From assembly GCA_963682025.1 (NCBI GenBank), contig OY821517.1, positions 107,436,972 through 107,500,971 of the forward strand: 64,000 nucleotides of DNA, given 5' to 3'. A model generated the notes under the pieces. It did no database searches. It saw nothing but the letters and a program-made list of their open reading frames with translations, and was not told the DNA's origin. How positions within the stretch are numbered: position 1 is the first letter of the stretch; each line of letters begins with the position of its first letter. The stretch is from Cordilura impudica. Lineage: Eukaryota; Arthropoda; Insecta; Diptera; Scathophagidae. This document shows positions 23,577 to 34,881 of this stretch, in pieces. Made by a program: the position numbers and the translations under genes.

Positions 23577-24343
23577 ACTCTTCCTTCCAATATGCATATA
23601 AGTTTTGAATCTCTCCGTGACTGTGCGTGACTATTTTAAAATTAATATTTGGTGAAAAGAAGTCTGCAGACAAAGTTTCAGATTGATTTGATGAGGGGAA
23701 ATGGAGTTAAATCACGCCGTGGCTGTGCGTGACTATGCGTGACTATGTCGAAGTTAATCTTTCTTTACAGAAAGTATTTCGACCAAGTTTTAGATTGATT
23801 GGATGAGCGGAAATTCGTTATAAATCTCTCCGTAACTGCGCGTGTTCATGCATGTCAAAGTTAATCTTTTTTTCACAGCAAGTCTATTGACCAAGTTTCA
23901 CATCGATCGGATAAGGGGAAATGGGTTTTAAATAACTCCGTCACTGTGCGTGACTGTGCATGACTAAGTCAAAGTTAATCTTTTTTCACAGCAAGTGTAT
24001 GGACCAAGTTTCAGATCGATCGGATGAGGGGAAATGACACTTAGATCAATCCGTGACTGTACGTGACCATGCGTGACTGCGCGTGACTAAATCAAAGGTA
24101 ATCTTTTTTTCATAACATGTGTATGGACTAAATTTGAGATCGATCGAATGAGGAGAAATGACATTTAGATCACACCGTGACTGTGCCCGATCACGCGTGA
24201 CTGTGCGTGACTACCCCAAAATTAATCTGTAGTCACTACAAGACTATGAGGCGAGTTTCAGATCGATTGGATAAGGGGGAAGGGGTCCACCCATGGCAGA
24301 CAGACAGACAAACAGACAGAGAGTATGAGTTAAAAGAAAGAGT
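23577..24343 (+). repeat. Tandem array of CCGTGACTGTGCGTGACT units (family C, copy 1)
   Basis: About six units of roughly 95-125 bp starting near 23620, 23716, 23826, 23937, 24050 and 24173. Each has CCGTGACTGTGCGTGACTA, then AAAGTTAATC, then CAAGTTTCAGATCGATCGG and GATGAGGGGAAATG. The array ends with (GACA)n and AAAGAAAGAGTTTAAAAA. Other copies start AAACTCTTTCTTTCC, so the family has a short inverted terminal match (AAACTCTTTCTT). Confidence 0.8.
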
Positions 24344-24587
24344 TTAAAAATCACAAAATTTTAAATTGAAATAAAAAATTCATTTGTTCCCCCAAAAAAC
24401 GTAAAAATTGGGAATTTTTGCACCATGAACAAATTCGCCAATCGCATACAAATTTTTGGGAAGGAAGTTAATTTTTTATAAGGAATGGTTCATTGGGGAC
24501 TAAGTACTCAGCGCCTGGTAAGCATAGTGAACCATTTTTCAAGTCAAAGGCCTTTGGATCCCGGGCAAGACCGGGTAAAAACAGCTA
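24344..24587 (+). mobile_element. Helitron B 3' end (copy 2)
   Basis: Matches the last ~200 bp of the element at 3243-5426 (ATACAAATTTTTGGG, GGGGACTAAGTACTCAGC, AAGCATAGTGAACC) and ends with the hairpin CCCGGGCAAGACCGGG followed by CTAG. It follows the family C array directly, so the array may form the interior of this Helitron copy. Confidence 0.75.
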
Positions 24588-25926
24588 GTAGCTCTATATT
24601 CAATATCTTGAATAACCTGCTTATAGTAACAACCTTTAAGCTCCTCAAAATATCCCATTAATCAGGGGATTATACCTCGGTAGTGCTGGTAAATCATCTT
24701 AGGACCCCACATTTGTATTTAAGTCCACTATTAAAATAATATACACCTGTCGAATCCATAGTTAAGAAATTTCGCAATCGTTTGATTCGAAAGTCCTCAC
24801 GATGCAAATTGGGTTGAATTGTACCGACACTGGCAATAATAGTAGTAGATAAAATTGCACATATCCATCTATCAATAATTGATTACTTGTGCAGAGGGTA
24901 TATATCAGTTTGTCATTCGGTTTCTAACTCATTGAAAAAATTATTTACCATCCTTGATTTCCGTCTGTGCGTCTGTCTGTTGAGATAAGGATAATATTAT
25001 TTACAATTACTTCAGGTAGGTGGGTGTTGACTTTGAAGCCTCTAGCCCCAACAGCCGAGGGATGACTTACAAATATGCAAGTTAAGTTAAGTTAAAGAAG
25101 CAGAATAATAGCTAAAATTTTTGTTAATACTCTTATTAACTTTAAACACCATTATTAAAATTTTGCCATTATAATTGGAAATTTAGCCTTTTTTGTGTCT
25201 TAGTGTTAAGAGCCTTGGTTAAAAGATTTTCTTTAGAACGCGGGTGGATGGTGTCAAAGATTCGGTTTAGTCGAACTTAACACTCTTAAATGTATTTTTT
25301 GTAGTTGCTCTAAAATTCATATGTTTACGTTTAAATTATGTCTTTAGTTATTTACTCATTTTTTCTATGACATTTTCGTGTCAGTTTGTTGCAACCTATT
25401 ATTTTCTAACCGTGACATTGTACTCTAAATAGCTCTGCTAATAGCTAGATATTCACATTTTCGCTACAAAATTAAATCTTAATTTATTGTAATTCACTGT
25501 CATCTTTAAAAGGAACAAATAAAAGGGAAGTAATATCGTAATTAACATGATTTTTTTTATAGAAAAATTTCACTAATTTGTGATAGGTATGTAGCTTCCA
25601 CAACCTCAAGATATAACCCTCCCTTCACCACGAGTTACTTGTCGTAAAGCAAAACAAGTCTAGGCGTTTATTGGTAAAAATATTTACGTACTATTAAAAT
25701 TTGGGATTTAGGGTTTTATTGAGTTAAGAGAAAAAAAATGTTTTATGAAGAAACTCGAGAGGAAAAAAATATGCTAAACACAAACAACCTTAACATCGTT
25801 TATTTGTTTAGAATTTTATTTTCGTCATTATTTTCGACATTCTGGTTATTGTTGTCTTTTTGTGTTAATTATCTTTTTAGAGGTGTACGCTCTGTGGTAA
25901 GTTAAATACAATACTAATAACATTTT
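24588..25926. other. AT-rich interval with a weak GTCY fragment
   Basis: No gene. Near 24890-24985 the words AGAGGGTATATATCAGTTTG and CCGTCTGTGCGTCTGTCTG suggest an old DINE/mini-me-type fragment of a different subfamily. Confidence 0.4.
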
Positions 25927-26691
25927 TATACCCTATACCACTATGTGGTTTGGGTATAATGACTTTGTGCTGCTGTTTGTAACTACCAAAAATATTTGAC
26001 CTAGACCCATCACTAGCTGATTCGATATAACGATGTCCGTCCGTCCGTCCGTCTGTGTGTCCATATAAAGCTTGTAATCAAACTGCAGGTCGCAAATGTG
26101 AATATATTCTGATGAAGTTTGGTATTTAAGTTTCTATCAGCCATAGGATGAACGTTATTGAAATTGGTGAGAATCGGTCCATGTTAAGACCTAGCCCCCA
26201 TACAAATGGCACCTACGAAATCAACATAAATTGCCATAAGATCCAAATTATCATATAAATCTTAGTCAAATTGGGTTTGTATGTATTAATTATATCCATT
26301 AATCAGAAGTCCAAAAATGATCCCTATTGGACAACTCTTAGTCATAGCTCCCATATAACGTCGCTTCCCGATCTTCGCTTAAATCTATCAAAAAACAAAA
26401 ATATTGCACAGATTTTTCTCAAATTTAGTTTGTGTATATTTTTTCAAAACGTAAGTGACTTTACCAAATATCGTCAAGAGCGGTCCATTTTTCGACCTAG
26501 TCCCCATATAAATGTAGCACCCGATATGAACTTTTTCATATTTGCGGCAAAAAAATTAATATCAATGCCACTCAAATTTGAGTTATGCTCATTTTCTATA
26601 TCGAATTAGTTCGACCGAAAGATAGGGTCTCTAAACCATGGTATAGGGTATCATATGGTCGGTCTAGACCGACTATAATTTTCTTACTTGT
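25927..26691 (+). mobile_element. DINE-like element, full length
   Basis: Complete 765-bp copy from TATACCCTATACC to CTTACTTGT with four GTCC units. It lacks the usual TTAATTATACCGATC segment before the tract, so it has a small internal deletion. Confidence 0.9.
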
Positions 26692-27341
26692 TTTTTTAAA
26701 ATTACTATAATCTATACAATATATATTTACGTTATATGGACATTTTTCAAATTGCGATTTTGGGGATAGGCGGGGTTCAGTTATTACCTTTCAATATAAA
26801 ACTAATAAATGTGAAGTTTGGGGACAATCGGATAAAGAAAAGTCGCGCCGGAAACCGATTGAAAATTTCAAGTGTGTTTATTTGGGGAAAATAAGACTTT
26901 TTGAGATTTTACGAAAATTTGGTTCCACATTTTAATTTTTCCGACGAGCTGTTTTAAGAATGAGTATTAACTTTTCTTTTCAAAAAGCTATAAAAATTCA
27001 GAATCGGAAAAAAACTAGGTCATGAAATTTCATTTGATTTGCATTTGAATAACAATGAGTCATTTACTGAAATGCTTTCTTCAACGTTATCGCTCTATAT
27101 ATTTCAAATCCATATTCACCATCAAATAAATGCAACATTGTTTCATTCTTTGATCTAAATTATTACAATTATATCCAAAATATGAATTAAAAATATAGAC
27201 ATATATACCTGTAAAGTCCAGCCAAAAGGAGAACACCGATATATGCATATAAAAAGTTTGAGTCTATTTCGATATAGCTGTCACAGCATTGTGCCTTTGC
27301 ATATGCGTTTGACCACTTAAGAATATCACTACCAATTATTT
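26692..27341. other. AT-rich interval, no gene seen
   Basis: Flanks the palindromic element on the left. No coding content recognised. Confidence 0.4.
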
Positions 27342-27718
27342 ATATGGGTTAAACCATCAACTTAAAATATGGCTGTTTTTTACATCACTGTTTCCAAATT
27401 GACTGAATTTTGGCAGGATTAAAGTGTATCCGAGAAATAAGAAAAATCCTAAATTTAAGTTCACTGACGCATCTGGATCCGGAAATATGAGGTCTTGAAT
27501 ATCGGAAAAAACTATAAAAATGTACAAAGTTGTACTTACTTAATTATCATTTTCTTGATTAATATTATAGTGACGCAACTTATCGAGGTCGCATTTGAAA
27601 GGTTAATTAATTACCTTTAATTTGATATACAACATGATTTTTTTTTTTTGGAAAGGTCAAAGGTCACATCTCTTGACCTATAATTCGGGAGGCTATAGCT
27701 GTAAAAACGACAATTTTA

Positions 27719-28506
27719 ACAAGTAAGAAAATTATAGTCGGTCTAGACCGACTATACGATACCCTATACCATGCGTTTAGAAACCCTATCTCTTAGGCCC
27801 AACTAACTGGACATTGAAAATAAGCAAAAACCAAATTTGAGTGGGATTTTTATTAATTTTTTTGGCTGCAGATATGGAAAAGTTCATATCGGATGCTATA
27901 TCTATAAAGGGACTAGGTCCAAAAATGGACCGATCCTGATCATGTTTGGTAAAGTCTCTTATATTTTGCAAAAATATGTACAAACAAAATTTGAGAAGAA
28001 TCAGTGCAATATTTTTGTTTTTTAATAGATTTAAGTGAAGATCGGGAAGCAGCTCTATATGGGGTCAAAGGGATCATTTTTGGACTACTCATTAGTGGAT
28101 GTAATGGACGCATACAGACCCAATTTGAGTAAGATCTATATGACAATTTGGATCTTATGGCAATTTATATCGATTTCATATGGGTAATTTGTATGGGGGC
28201 TAGGTCTGAACATGGACCGATTCCCACCAATTTCAATAGCGTTCATCCCATGGCCGATAAAAGCTTATATACCAAATTTCGTCAAAATATGTTCATATTT
28301 GCGACCTGCAGTTTGATTACAAGCTTTACATGGACACACAGACGGACGGACGGACGGACGGACGGACGGACATTGTTAAATCAACTCAGAAAGTGATTCT
28401 GATTCGATCGGTATAATTAAAGATGGGTCTAGGTCAAATATTTTTGGTTGTTACAAACAGCAGCACAAAGTCATTATACCCAAACCACATAGTGGTATAG
28501 GGTATA
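27719..28506 (-). mobile_element. DINE-like element inserted in the left palindrome arm
   Basis: Complete 788-bp copy with seven GGAC units. The right arm supplies the empty site: CAATTTTA before and AAAATCTG after the element join to the uninterrupted sequence of the other arm with no duplicated base, consistent with insertion between two T residues. Near-identical to the copy at 33120-33896. Confidence 0.95.
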
Positions 28507-28639
28507 AAAATCTGAAAAAAATATATGTTTAAGATTGGTTCCTTCCCTAAAGTTCCAAAAAATTTCAGACTGGGGGTATGCTTGGATCCAGAAATATTTA
28601 TCATAGAGTAAAGGTAGATATTTAACAAGTGAATTATTA

Positions 28640-28781
28640 TTATTATTATGAATGCTGTTGTTGTTGGCGTTGTTGACATTATTATGATGAATGCTGTTGT
28701 TGTTGTTGTTGTTGTTGTTGGCGTTGTTGATATTATTATGATGAATACTGTTGTTGTTGTTGACATTATTATGATGAATGC

Positions 28782-28812
<31 letters not shown>

Positions 28813-28850
28813 GACATTATTATGATGAATGCTGTTGTTGTTGTTTAGTT
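28640..28850 (-). repeat. Minisatellite of CAACAACAGCATTCATCATAA-type units, left arm
   Basis: Tandem units of (CAA)n followed by CAGCATTCATCATAATAATG recur with variable (CAA)n length. The array differs in detail from its counterpart in the right arm (31485-31690), although the flanking arm sequence is almost identical. It lies just after the transposase stop codon. Confidence 0.8.
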
Positions 28851-30215
28851 TTATTATAAATGTTTTCAATTACAAATTTGCTATCAGCGGAATAAATTTT
28901 AGCTTGTAATTGTGTTTTTGAAATTGGTATGAAGCTGTGCTGCTTCTGAGTTCCCGGAATTGTACGTTATCCTATAAATCTATCAGTTAGCAATTTCTCT
29001 TCTTCTTCATAATCTTTTTCCGTTAAATATGCAAAGTTGCAGTTCTGAAGAGTTTGCTGACACCAATTATACAAGTGGAGAGGAGTAGTTATCTGATCTT
29101 CGAGTGGACGTTGCAAGCTGGCTCTTCGTGCTTCACGCTTTACCGTTCCCCCAAGACCATCACTAGGTCCTTTGCCGTGACTGGTAGCAAAGAAATGCCA
29201 CTCAGCGGAACAATTAAAATCTTCGCTATGATGGCATAAATTGGCAAAGTTTTTTTTATTTTTAAATTGAGCGGAAGAACCGTCCGAAAAATAAAAAATT
29301 TTCTATGGTATTTTCAAAAACTTGTTTTTTAAAAACTCATTTAGGTGGCGATGAAATAAATTAACTGCTATGGTATTATGTATTAGACAGTCTGATATTA
29401 TTATAAAATTTGTAGTTTCTAATTTTCCATTTGATTTGTAATAAATTGCTATTGGGTATAGTGTGGCCTGGCTATTATTCCATAAAAAGCCTTGCACAGA
29501 ATCCTGAACCACAAAAGTTGCATTTTCGGAGAAGTCGCAAATTACTAAGTACTCATTTTCTTCCAACGCAGACTTTTTGTGAGCCATAAATGCACCCTGC
29601 TCTTTAGATACGAATGAATGGGGTAGAAGAGTTTGCAGTTTTTCGCATAAAGAATCCAGAAAAGAATCAGTTTCTTTAATAATAGTTTCCAAAGAGTCTC
29701 TATCTACACTTATCCACTGTTTATATATGATTTCATCAATTTCATTTTCTAATAATAATTCACCAAGTTTCTCTTTAAAAATTTTGTATACCTGGACACA
29801 TGCTACATCTGCCAAGGTAGCAATTTGGTGATGGGGGATTGCAAATAAGTCTTTTTAAACAATCTTTATAAGTTTACAGCACAAAATCCTGCACATTTTC
29901 TGTCAATTTTTTCAGGTTTATTGCGTGGAGCATTAGTTTTGTATTTTGATGTATTTTACAAACACATACATTATGGCTTCCTGACGCATCTGCTAGAACC
30001 ACATTTTTTGGCCGAAGTTCACAAAATTTAGAAATTCCAATAGTTATCCCTTCATGTTTTTCTTTAAATAAAGCATAAACTTCTCGAAGATTTCCGAGTA
30101 AAAGTCTTTTATTTTTTTTTTTTACTTTTACACCATTTTCTGTTATTGACACGTAGTCTTTACATCCTGGTAGACATCTGCTGACATCGTCAGTTTCATA
30201 AAAGATTTTCACCAC
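28820..30215 (-). pseudogene. Transposase fragment, left palindrome arm
   Basis: Starts with VKIFYETDDVSRCLPG (partly in the loop), then LGNLREVYALFKEKHEG, ISKFCELRPKNVVLAD and VCVCKIHQN. After an in-frame TAA it continues, over further breaks, with EIDEIIYKQWISVDR, LVICDFSENATFVVQDSVQG (first acidic cluster), IIISDCL, a segment with SDGSSAQFKNKKNF (second), AEWHFFATSHGK and DGLGGTVKREARR. The protein is homologous to the transposase at 39942-42164, residue block by residue block, but lacks the N-terminal half. Both arms carry the same TAA, so the copy was already dead when duplicated or has since been homogenised. Superfamily is not firmly assigned. Confidence 0.75.
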
Positions 30216-30226
30216 ATCAACAATTT

Positions 30227-31511
30227 CTTTTACTCGGAAATCTACGAGAAGTTTATGCTTTATTTAAAGAAAAACATGAAGGGATAACTATTGGAATTTC
30301 TAAATTTTGTGAACTTCGGCCAAAAAATGTGGTTCTAGCAGATGCGTCAGGAAGCCATAATGTATGTGTTTGTAAAATACATCAAAATACAAAACTAATG
30401 CTCCACGCAATAAACCTGAAAAAATTGACAGAAAATGTGCAGGATTTTGTGCTGTAAACTTATAAAGATTGTTTAAAAAGACTTATTTGCAATCCCCCAT
30501 CACCAAATTGCTACCTTGGCAGATGTAGCATGTGTCCAGGTATACAAAATTTTTAAAGAGAAACTTGGTGAATTATTATTAGAAAATGAAATTGATGAAA
30601 TCATATATAAACAGTGGATAAGTGTAGATAGAGACTCTTTGGAAACTATTATTAAAGAAACTGATTCTTTTCTGGATTCTTTATGCGAAAAACTGCAAAC
30701 TCTTCTACCCCATTCATTCGTATCTAAAGAGCAGGGTGCATTTATGGCTCACAAAAAGTCTGCGTTGGAAGAAAATGAGTACTTAGTAATTTGCGACTTC
30801 TCCGAAAATGCAACTTTTGTGGTTCAGGATTCTGTGCAAGGCTTTTTATGGAATAATAGCCAGGCCACACTATACCCAATAGCAATTTATTACAAATCAA
30901 ATGGAAAATTAGAAACTACAAATTTTATAATAATATCAGACTGTCTAATACATAATACCATAGCAGTTAATTTATTTCATCGCCACCTAAATGAGTTTTT
31001 AAAAAACAAGTTTTTGAAAATACCATAGAAAATTTTTTATTTTTCGGACGGTTCTTCCGCTCAATTTAAAAATAAAAAAAACTTTGCCAATTTATGCCAT
31101 CATAGCGAAGATTTTAATTGTTCCGCTGAGTGGCATTTCTTTGCTACCAGTCACGGCAAAGGACCTAGTGATGGTCTTGGGGGAACGGTAAAGCGTGAAG
31201 CACGAAGAGCCAGCTTGCAACGTCCACTCGAAGATCAGATAACTACTCCTCTCCACTTGTATAATTGGTGTCAGCAAACTCTTCAGAACTGCAACTTTGC
31301 ATATTTAACGGAAAAAGATTATGAAGAAGAAGAGAAATTGCTAACTGATAGATTTATAGGATAACGTACAATTCCGGGAACTCAGAAGCAGCACAGCTTC
31401 ATACCAATTTCAAAAACACAATTACAAGCTAAAATTTATTCCGCTGATAGCAAATTTGTAATTGAAAACATTTATAATAAAACTAAACAACAACAACAGC
31501 ATTCATCATAA
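30227..31511 (+). pseudogene. Transposase fragment, right palindrome arm
   Basis: Mirror copy of the left-arm fragment, starting within LGNLREVYALF because the VKIFYE region lies in the single-copy loop. It contains the 170-residue open segment at 30516-31028 that is identical to its left-arm partner, followed by the SDGSSAQFKNK, AEWHFFATSHGK and DGLGGTVKR blocks in another frame, a C-terminal HSFIPI motif and a short glutamine run (KTKQQQQHSS) ending in the minisatellite. No intron occurs at the position where the 38.8-kb element has one. Confidence 0.75.
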
Positions 31512-31690
31512 TAATGTCAACAACAACAACAACAACAACAGCATTCATAATAATAATGTCAACAACAACAACAACAACAACAGCATTCATCATAATAATG
31601 TCAACAACGCCAACAACAACAACAACAACAGCATTCATCATAATAATGTCAACAACGCCAACAACGCCAACAACAACAACATTCATAATA
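31485..31690 (+). repeat. Minisatellite, right arm
   Basis: Counterpart of the left-arm array: units of (CAA)3-6 plus CAGCATTCATMATAATAATG. Number and order of units differ from the left arm, including a CGCCAACAACGCC run near 31655-31670. Confidence 0.8.
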
Positions 31691-32388
31691 ATAATAATAA
31701 TAATTCACTTGTTAAATATCTACCTTTACTCTATGATAAATATTTCTGGATCCAAGCATACCCCCAGTCTGAAATTTTTTGGAACTTTAGGGAAGGAACC
31801 AATCTTAAACATATATTTTTTTCAGATTTTTAAAATTGTCGTTTTTACAGCTATAGCCTCCCGAATTATAGGTCAAGTGATGTGACCTTTGACCTTTCCA
31901 AAAAAAAAATCATGTTGTATATCAAATTAAAGGTAATTAATTAACCTTTCAAATGCAACCTTGATGAGTTGCGTAACTATAATACTTTTCAAGAAAATGA
32001 TATTTAAGTAAGTACAACTTTCTAAATTTTGACCTTTTTTTACGATTTTCAAGACCACATATTTCCGGATACAGAATTGCCAGTGCCCTCAAACTTTGCA
32101 CTTATTTTAGCTCTGTAATAATCTGTCTTCCTACGAAAAATCATACAATTTGGAGAAGGTAGTGTACACCCATTGGTTGATTTGACATGGAACTACCCAT
32201 ATTGTATAATACGTATACAGTTTTTCAGAATATCAATGGCTTGGACATTTGACGGCAAAAAAAGTATGCCCCTAGTGCAAAATATATAGAAATTACACAA
32301 AAGATATTTTTGAATCATATAATGCATTTTCTATGCTAAATTGATGCAACCGGAAAAGTCAAGAAATTTCATGAACATCGCTTAATTA

Positions 32389-33119
32389 TTACACCCTATA
32401 CCACTATGTGGTTTGGGTATAATGACTTTGTGCTGCTGTTTGTAACAACCAAAAATATTTGACCTAGACCCATCTTTAATTATACCGATCGAATCAGAAT
32501 CACTTTCTGAGTTGATTTAACAATGTCCGTCCGTCTGTCCGTCCGTCTGTGTGTCCACGTAAAGCTTGTAATCAAACTGCAGGTCGCAAATATGAATATA
32601 TTTTGATAAAATTTGGTATATAAGCTTTCATCGGCCATGGAATGAACGCTGTTGAAATTGGTGAGAATCGGTCCATGTTCAGACCTAGCCCCCATACAAA
32701 TTACCCCTATGAAATCGACAAAAATGGCCATAAGATCCAAATTGTCATATAGATCTTACTCAAATTGGGTTTTGTATGCGTTCATTACGTCCATTAATGA
32801 TCCCTTTGGCCCCAAATAGAGCTGCTTCCCGATCTTCACTTAAATCTATTAAAAAACAAAAATACTGCACTGATTCTTCTCAGATTTTGTTTGTATATAT
32901 TTTGGCAAAATACAAGAGACTTTATCAGACATGATCAGGATCGGTCCATTTTTGGACCCAGTCCCCATATAGATATAGCATCCGATATGAACTTTTTCAT
33001 ATCTGCAGCCAAAAAAATTAATAAAAATCAGACTGAAATTTGGTTTTAGCTTATTTTCTATGTCCATGGTATAGGGTATCATGTAGTCGGTCTAGACCGA
33101 CTATAGTTTTCTTACTTGT
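32389..33119 (+). mobile_element. DINE-like element, full length, head-to-tail partner 1
   Basis: 731-bp copy. The first bases are altered (ACACCCTATACC), two GTCC units are followed by GTCT and two further GTCC, and a deletion removes the segment before the subterminal GGTATAGGGTATC. It ends exactly where the next copy begins. Confidence 0.9.
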
Positions 33120-33896
33120 TATACCCTATACCACTATGTGGTTTGGGTATAATGACTTTGTGCTGCTGTTTGTAACAACCAAAAATATTTGACCTAGACC
33201 CATCTTTAATTATACCGATCGAATCAGAATCACTTTCTGAGTTGATTTAACAATGTCCGTCCGTCCGTCCGTCTGTGTGTCCATGTAAAGCTTGTAATCA
33301 AACTGCAGGTCGCAAATATGAATATATTTTGATGAAATTTGGTATATAAGCTTTTATCGGCCATGGGATGAACGCTATTGAAATTGGTGAGAATCGGTCC
33401 ATGTTCAGCCCTAGCCCCCATACAAATTACCCATATGAAATCGACATAAATTGCCATAAGATCCAAACTGTCATATAGATCTTACTCAAATTGGGTTTTT
33501 CATGTGTTCATTACATCCACTAATGAGTAGTCCAAAAATTATCCCTTTGACCCCATATAGAGCTGCTTCCCGATCTTCAGTTAAATCTATTAAAAAACAA
33601 AAATATTGCACTGATTCTTCTCAAATTTTGTTTGTACATATTTTTGCAAAATACAAGAGACTTTACCAAACATGATCAGGATCGGTCCATTTTTGGACCT
33701 AGTCCCTTTATAGATATAGCATCCGATATGAACTTTTTCATATCTGCAGCCAAAAAAATTAATAAAAATCCCACTCAAATTTGGTTTTTGCTTATTTTCA
33801 ATGTCCAGTTAGTTGGGCCTAAGAGATAGGGTTTCTAAACGCATGGTATAGGGTATCGTATAGTCGGTCTAGACCGACTATAATTTTCTTACTTGT
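33120..33896 (+). mobile_element. DINE-like element, full length, head-to-tail partner 2
   Basis: 777-bp copy with four GTCC units, starting TATACCC immediately after the ACTTGT end of the previous copy. Closely similar to the copies at 7434, 27719 and 44524. Confidence 0.9.
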
Positions 33897-34086
33897 TTTT
33901 TTTTTTGATAAAGAGTGAAATGTAAATTTCTTGTGGTGTTGATTGTTTATAGTAAGACATTAATGAGGAATCGATGCTGTGTTTTGAAATTAACCAAGGT
34001 GGGCGCAAGTTATTAAATTTTTTCTTAAGAATGGGGTTAATGTCAATCAACTTTACTCAATGATTCGCTGTACTGCTGATTTTAAT

Positions 34087-34881
34087 TATACCCTATACCA
34101 CTATGTGGTTTAGGTATAATGACTTTGTGCTGCTGTTTGCAACTACCAAAAATATTTGACCTAGACCCATCTTTAATTATACCGATCGAATCAGAATCAC
34201 TATCTGATTCGATTTAACGATGTCCGTCCGTCCGTCCGTCTGTGTGTCCATGTAAAGCTTGTAATCAAAGTGTAGGTCGCAAATATGAATATATTTGGAT
34301 GAAATTTGGTATATAATCTTTTATCGCCTATAGGATGAACGCTATTGAAATTGGTGAGAATCGGTGCATGTTCAGACCTAGCCCCCATACAAATGACCCC
34401 TATGAAATCGATTTAAATTTCCATAAGATCCAAATTATTATATAAATCTTAGTCAAATTGGGTTTGTATGTGCTTATTACATCCATTAATCAGTAGTCCA
34501 AAAATGATCCCTATGGGACAACTCTTAGTCATAGGCCCCATACAGAGCTACTTCCCGAACTTCACTTAAATCTATCAAAAAACAAAAATATTGCACTGAT
34601 TCTTCTCAAATTTTGTTTGTATATATTTTTGCAAAATACAAGAGACTTTACCAAACATGGTCAGGATCGGTCCATTTTTGGGCCTAGTCCCCATATACAT
34701 AAAGCATCCGATATGAACTTTTTCATATCTGCAGACAACAAAATTTATAAACATCCCTCCCAAATTTGGTTTATGCTTATTTTCTATGTCCAGTTAGTTG
34801 GGCCTATGACGTTGGGTCTCTAAACGCATGGTATAGGGTATCATATAGTCGGTCTAGACCGACTATAATTTTCTTACTTGT
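34087..34881 (+). mobile_element. DINE-like element, full length
   Basis: 795-bp copy with four GTCC units and both ends intact. In this copy the internal ~153-bp periodicity is easy to measure (see findings). Confidence 0.9.

Larger units (their letters stand above)
27342..32202. mobile_element. Large palindromic transposon derivative
   Basis: Two inverted arms surround a 122-bp unpaired loop (30105-30226). The left arm is 27342-30104 and the right arm 30227-32202. Once a 788-bp DINE-like insertion is removed from the left arm, both arms are about 1975 bp. The inner ~1.6 kb of the arms is almost identical: each arm encodes the same 170-residue segment. The outer ~200 bp, nearer the ends, is clearly diverged. 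Both arms carry the 3' part of a transposase related to the element at 38838-42850; the loop carries 5' transposase sequence found only once. The outer ends approximate ATATGGGT...ACCCATAT. No target duplication could be defined. Inference: an inverted duplication of a defective transposon, able to form a very long hairpin when transcribed or single-stranded. Confidence 0.8.

Noticed and set aside
23577..24343. CRISPR-like array of regularly spaced repeats
   Set aside because: Units are imperfect and directly tandem, with no unique spacers, and the context is a eukaryotic transposon.
28434..28869. Long poly-Thr, poly-Asn and poly-Val ORFs in the palindrome arms
   Set aside because: They are translations of the (CAA)n/(GTT)n minisatellite in different frames and lie beyond the transposase stop.
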